DNA of 6,080 nucleotides from Candidatus Cloacimonadota bacterium (GTDB taxonomy: Bacteria > Cloacimonadota > Cloacimonadia > Cloacimonadales > WRIO01): contig WRIO01000077.1 of NCBI GenBank assembly GCA_009782695.1, positions 1 through 6,080 of the forward strand, given 5' to 3'. Made by a program: the position numbers and the translations under genes. The notes below the pieces were generated by a model. That model saw only the letters and a list, made by a program, of their open reading frames with translations. It did no database searches and was not told the DNA's origin. This document shows positions 3,701-6,080 of the stretch, piece after piece. How positions within the stretch are numbered: the first letter of the stretch is position 1; every line of letters begins with the position of its first letter.

Positions 3701-6080
3701 GTCATTGTTATAGATATACAAGACTGCTGGCAGGCTCATACCCGGATAAATGGCGTCAGCGACTGATATGGTAAAAGGACCTATATTATTGACTGTCTGC
3801 CCTTGTAGCACGGTGCCGATACTCGCTGCATTGTCAGAAATACTCATATAAGAGTGCCGAGAAAGTAGCTGGGCAGAGAGATTAAAACCGCTGTAAGAGC
3901 CGTTATTTTTCAACGAAAAGCTGACATTCGAGGGCTGACCAATGGGAACATAGTTTGGTGTCATACTCACAAAGTTTAGGTTCACCCCCTTCACAACCGT
4001 GGTGATATACGATGTCCAGATATTTGTGCCGTCTGTGATATTTATTTTGAGAGGGAGCAGTAACAAATCGGGGAATAGGGGAGACACTGTAAAGGTAAAG
4101 GCGTCATAGTAGTTTTGCGTCCCTCCGGCACTGATATTACTTAAAGTGGCAGTCCCATTGTCGATAGTAACCAAAGGGTCTTCGGAGGTTAGCGTAGCTG
4201 TCAGGTTGTTAGCAGCTATACTTTGATAGTTTTTTATATTTAAAGTCAGATGGATAGTCTCGCCCGGGTTCGCCTCGCCGTTGTTGTTGCCCAGAACATC
4301 GTTTAATACAAAGTTTTGCACAGACACGGCAGCACCAGCAGTGGGGCTAATAGTCACTTTTTTGGTCAAAAAATCTGCTCGAGAGCAGAACAGTGTCAAG
4401 TTGCCGGTGAGTTCTGGGTCTAAATTTATATACACCACTCCGTTTTCGTCTGAGATACCTTTGCTCAGGTAGGTTATCACAGGATTGGAATCGAGATTGC
4501 CTGTAAACTGGGAAACGGTGACCCACGTGTTCGGGACAGGAACATCGTTTTGGTCTTTTATCTCGAAGCGAAGGCTATTTGTCCCTGTAGGTATAGAGGT
4601 GGGAAAGACAGTGGAGAAAGTCTTTGGTTTTGTCTTGAACACATTGTGTGAGGGATCACCCATTAAGTTCAACCAGCTAGCGAAATTCACTGCTGTTGGG
4701 CGAAAACCAGGGCTATTAAAGGTGTTTATGATATTACATTTTGAAAAAAGCGTTGCCTGACCCATAGTCTCCATTTTTGCTGGATAAAGTCCGTAATAGA
4801 TTCCTCCTTGCAGCACATTGTTCCAGGCTGTGTGGGTCAAGCTGTTTTGCATACCGACAGCGGATATCGCGCCCGTCAGAGCGCTTGAACTGTATTTTTT
4901 GGTAACTAAGGAGATATAATCATCGTAATAGCCATTCATACCTCCTGTGCCACATGTGATAGCAACTGCATTAAATAATTTATTGTTGTTTGTCAGGGAC
5001 GAAACTTGCCCTGGTATGCCAGCCATACCTCCGATACCACGAAAAGAGAAATGCACTTTTCCTGTATTTAAGGTCGCATTTACAGCGCTAGCTGGATAAA
5101 ACTCTGTAAAGTTATGAGCTGGGTCATACTCCTGCATTATTGACTTTATATATTTATTTATTATTTTTGTAGATATCCCCGAAGATGACGCTGTGTCGCC
5201 CACCAAAAGACTGCCACCTAACCAATCAAGGTTGGTGTTCCCCACATTGATTTCTCGCTCATAATGGATCACCTTGCTGACATAAGCATCTAATGCATTG
5301 CTGCTGTCCACAAACCACCTGCCCACAAATATATCGGGGTAATCGCCCGGAGTCATTTGCATGTAATTCCAATCACTGTAATCATAGCTTCCGACAGAAG
5401 GCACATTAAAATTTGAACTGGAGGCTGTTCCGCAAGCACCCACAAAAAGCACAAACTCCACATCACCCTGATTATATTTATTTTGGATAAAAGATTTGAT
5501 AGCAGATTGCGAAGTCCCTGCTGGCACAGAATTACCCGAGGCAGTAGCGCTTGCCACGGCTGTCTCCACCTTCATCCCTCTTTGCTTTTTCCAGGTTACC
5601 AGTTGGTTTAAAAACTGCAGATTGGTTCCTGTTCCTGCCATCTGCCCATGAACAATCAATAGTGAAGGTTCTTGATAAATCGGGTTTGGTAGCCTGATCT
5701 GATTGTAATTCTCAAAAAGGGCTTCATAAACCACCTCGAAATAACGGGAGACCTGTGGACGCAAATAATAAGAGGGATTTGGGTTCAATGTTCTGTGATA
5801 GATAGTCATGCTAATCTCATCTGTGATTTCTAGTGACTTCTTTGCGGGTCTATAACGCATCGGGTGGACATTTATGGTGATAAATTGGTGGTCACGCATA
5901 GTCTCCACTTCACTGATATGGTATGAGGTGTTCGGATATACCAGTTCTCTGTCTTTGCTTTGGTAAAAATCCGTGTCATAGTCAAAGGTATAGCCTTTTG
6001 CCTCGTAATTTTGGCTTGGATGTATGTTTAGGTTATCCAGAGTGTATGGACTGCTGATATAAAGCTTTTCTATCAAAATA
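794..6080 (-). CDS. Gingipain-like (C25 family) giant secreted multidomain protein with type IX sorting domain, N-terminus missing
   Basis: The frame is open for 1,760 residues to the right edge. The first in-frame start, TTG at 6076-6074, has no visible ribosome site and falls inside a propeptide, so the signal peptide and perhaps 100 residues lie outside. Numbering is from that TTG. In order: C25 propeptide second half (1-115, with an MRYRPAKKSLEI motif); gingipain-fold domain (about 137-480, ending LMGDPSHNVF); Ig-like domain as in gingipains (484-580); Ig-like modules opening with a DxxGNxNG...PGE loop at 593, 1072 and 1192, plus one lacking it (698-803); NIDO-like domain (813-1052); MAM-like jelly roll (1305-1448); carboxypeptidase-regulatory-like domain (1453-1535); FN3-like domain (1537-1640); acidic linker; sorting domain (1673-1760). 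Family members are cysteine proteases exported to the cell surface or medium. Here Cys375 is kept but the usual His is Ile348, so activity is doubtful and an adhesive role is possible. There is no frameshift, and the stop is TAA at 796-794. Confidence 0.9.
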   Translation of the reverse strand, partial: ILIEKLYISSPYTLDNLNIHPSQNYEAKGYTFDYDTDFYQSKDRELVYPNTSYHISEVETMRDHQFITINVHPMRYRPAKKSLEITDEISMTIYHRTLNPNPSYYLRPQVSRYFEVVYEALFENYNQIRLPNPIYQEPSLLIVHGQMAGTGTNLQFLNQLVTWKKQRGMKVETAVASATASGNSVPAGTSQSAIKSFIQNKYNQGDVEFVLFVGACGTASSSNFNVPSVGSYDYSDWNYMQMTPGDYPDIFVGRWFVDSSNALDAYVSKVIHYEREINVGNTNLDWLGGSLLVGDTASSSGISTKIINKYIKSIMQEYDPAHNFTEFYPASAVNATLNTGKVHFSFRGIGGMAGIPGQVSSLTNNNKLFNAVAITCGTGGMNGYYDDYISLVTKKYSSSALTGAISAVGMQNSLTHTAWNNVLQGGIYYGLYPAKMETMGQATLFSKCNIINTFNSPGFRPTAVNFASWLNLMGDPSHNVFKTKPKTFSTVFPTSIPTGTNSLRFEIKDQNDVPVPNTWVTVSQFTGNLDSNPVITYLSKGISDENGVVYINLDPELTGNLTLFCSRADFLTKKVTISPTAGAAVSVQNFVLNDVLGNNNGEANPGETIHLTLNIKNYQSIAANNLTATLTSEDPLVTIDNGTATLSNISAGGTQNYYDAFTFTVSPLFPDLLLLPLKINITDGTNIWTSYITTVVKGVNLNFVSMTPNYVPIGQPSNVSFSLKNNGSYSGFNLSAQLLSRHSYMSISDNAASIGTVLQGQTVNNIGPFTISVADAIYPGMSLPAVLYIYNNDGFEELLPIRIQAGNRTPTDPTGPDEYGYAMIGSNDLNWYPADTEVVTPQYRWINAKRLGTNTGITDYSSYQEGGALNVTLPFTASYYGNQFDNIFICSNGWFCFGTSDQRDFRNVPIPGPIVPRNMVAPYWTDLAFGDSYGGGVYTYYDQQDAAYVIQWDSVRFITPTSYGYWNVSTDSVTFQAIIYDPEVHGTSMGDSPIKLQYHRWNPGGPGNVTHPMNYVSVGFQDGTALRGLTYVYDNIYTPGSAPITNGFAILITQPIFMNDRSYLQLQNTFLYDENGNGIIEAGESLDIGVVIKNIGLTTAEEVRATLTSNSDFIEILNDTSDFHDIPFGESSSNFEYLSLLVSPDTPDNTEITINIKYSVESIYSPNYNEWSSNIKFIVRKPSMVYRSYLINDSMGNDNGIVEPGETIKLIAIVGNTSDLDIYEVMGNILSQSPYLTINQDSYYVPNIRANNNQQFIFEITVAEDTPVGTTIPLYMTFTPMNANTVYHNTNLSTNQSTSLLVHPGEVLLDSWQINGLYGTWSISDTNYAGGTPPEIKYTGTNVTGRVRYISPTMDARNINSVIVTFKNAANVDIPDVLTLQVEARHTYNSNEWEVMWSQTFSESYGASDVAIPLNTHLGGNIFQISFTLVGNFAGINEWFLDEIIVQTDFGNTATVMGNVNVLNHHQKPIAQLGVKADYYTGRVKPDSSYVLYLLPQTYHSIALNDPDYEYVTSYTEIAIAGGQAISDLDMNVYYRTRPGNLRRQTTDERYLTLKWDHVYNRTEDFLNFVEFEIFKQANSTEFVKILQPEIDYLGYDSPHNRDIYSFTDDSLEPFELLNKYRYSVRAKYARGYSDTTMVYYDPVDTYDDPDNPEDFDGTVGDNDDIVPAVEFALYPNYPNPFNPSTTIKFAIPAPSKVDIKIYNIKGQLVKTLKNEFMDKGIHSVQWHGNDNNDRAVATGIYFIRIQNEKNIAIRKSLLMK
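797..1060 (-). other. C-terminal type A sorting domain (type IX secretion)
   Basis: Residues 1673-1760. It has the usual order: NYPNPFNPST (1676-1685), beta strands around IKFAIP and VDIKIYNIKGQLVKTL, then GIHSVQWHGND, ATGIYFIRI and a basic end, RKSLLMK. This is the FlgD-Ig-like or TIGR04183-type domain that directs cargo through the type IX system in the FCB group. It implies export and surface attachment or release, if the organism has that system. Confidence 0.85.
4637..5668 (-). other. Gingipain-fold (C25) domain of the large protein
   Basis: Residues 137-480. Landmarks shared with C25 peptidases are LLIVHG (139-144), the strand VEFVLFVGACG (206-216), SDWNY and GDYPDIFVGRW (234-254), LTNNNKLFNAVAITC (361-375), GAISAVG (402-408) and LMGDPS (471-476). 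The stretch at 361-375 aligns without gaps to my recollection of RgpB up to its nucleophile Cys244, making C375 the nucleophile equivalent. The RgpB motif YTxHG corresponds to FRGIG (345-349), with Ile348 in the His place. The common VGD motif is VGA here (A214). Confidence 0.75.

Noticed and set aside
4281..4760. Plus-strand open frames of 63 and 91 codons
   Set aside because: They are antisense to the end of the C25 domain and the following Ig-like modules. No independent support.
6074..6076. TTG as the true start of the large protein
   Set aside because: The upstream codon is sense, there is no visible ribosome site or signal peptide, and the residues that follow fall mid-way in a C25 propeptide, so the gene continues past the edge.

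Overview
The window looks like part of a chromosome from a bacterium of the FCB superphylum. The best guess is Candidatus Cloacimonadota, with Bacteroidota, Ignavibacteriota or a relative as alternatives. The clues are a giant gingipain-type (C25) secreted protein ending in a NYPNPFNPST-type sorting domain, promoters that fit a TTG-N19-TAnnTTTG layout, and many short GC-rich palindromes between the genes. This placement is inference from style; no marker gene is present.

All real genes are on the minus strand and are read right to left. From 6080 down to 794 lies one very large open frame, cut by the right edge. It carries the second half of a C25 propeptide, a gingipain-fold domain, a chain of beta-sandwich modules (several starting with a DxxGNxNG...PGE loop), a NIDO-like domain, a MAM-like jelly roll, a carboxypeptidase-regulatory-like domain, an FN3-like domain, an acidic linker and a type A (type IX secretion) sorting domain. 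The nucleophile Cys of the gingipain dyad is visible, but the usual catalytic His position reads Ile.

From 793 to 564 is a repeat-rich intergenic region. It holds four copies of a 7-bp AT repeat, two copies of a two-hairpin module, a 12-bp perfect inverted repeat bounding a 97-bp segment, and the promoter of the next gene. From 563 to 246 is a small gene for an exported protein of 105 residues with no recognised family; its last ~18 codons run through a palindrome and may derive from a repeat. From 245 to 26 is a second intergenic region with a related short hairpin, an AT-rich dyad and a promoter. At 25 to 1 the first eight codons of another minus-strand gene leave the window on the left.

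The two small genes each have their own promoter, so the three genes are probably separate transcription units. No functional link between the small exported protein and the protease can be shown from this window.
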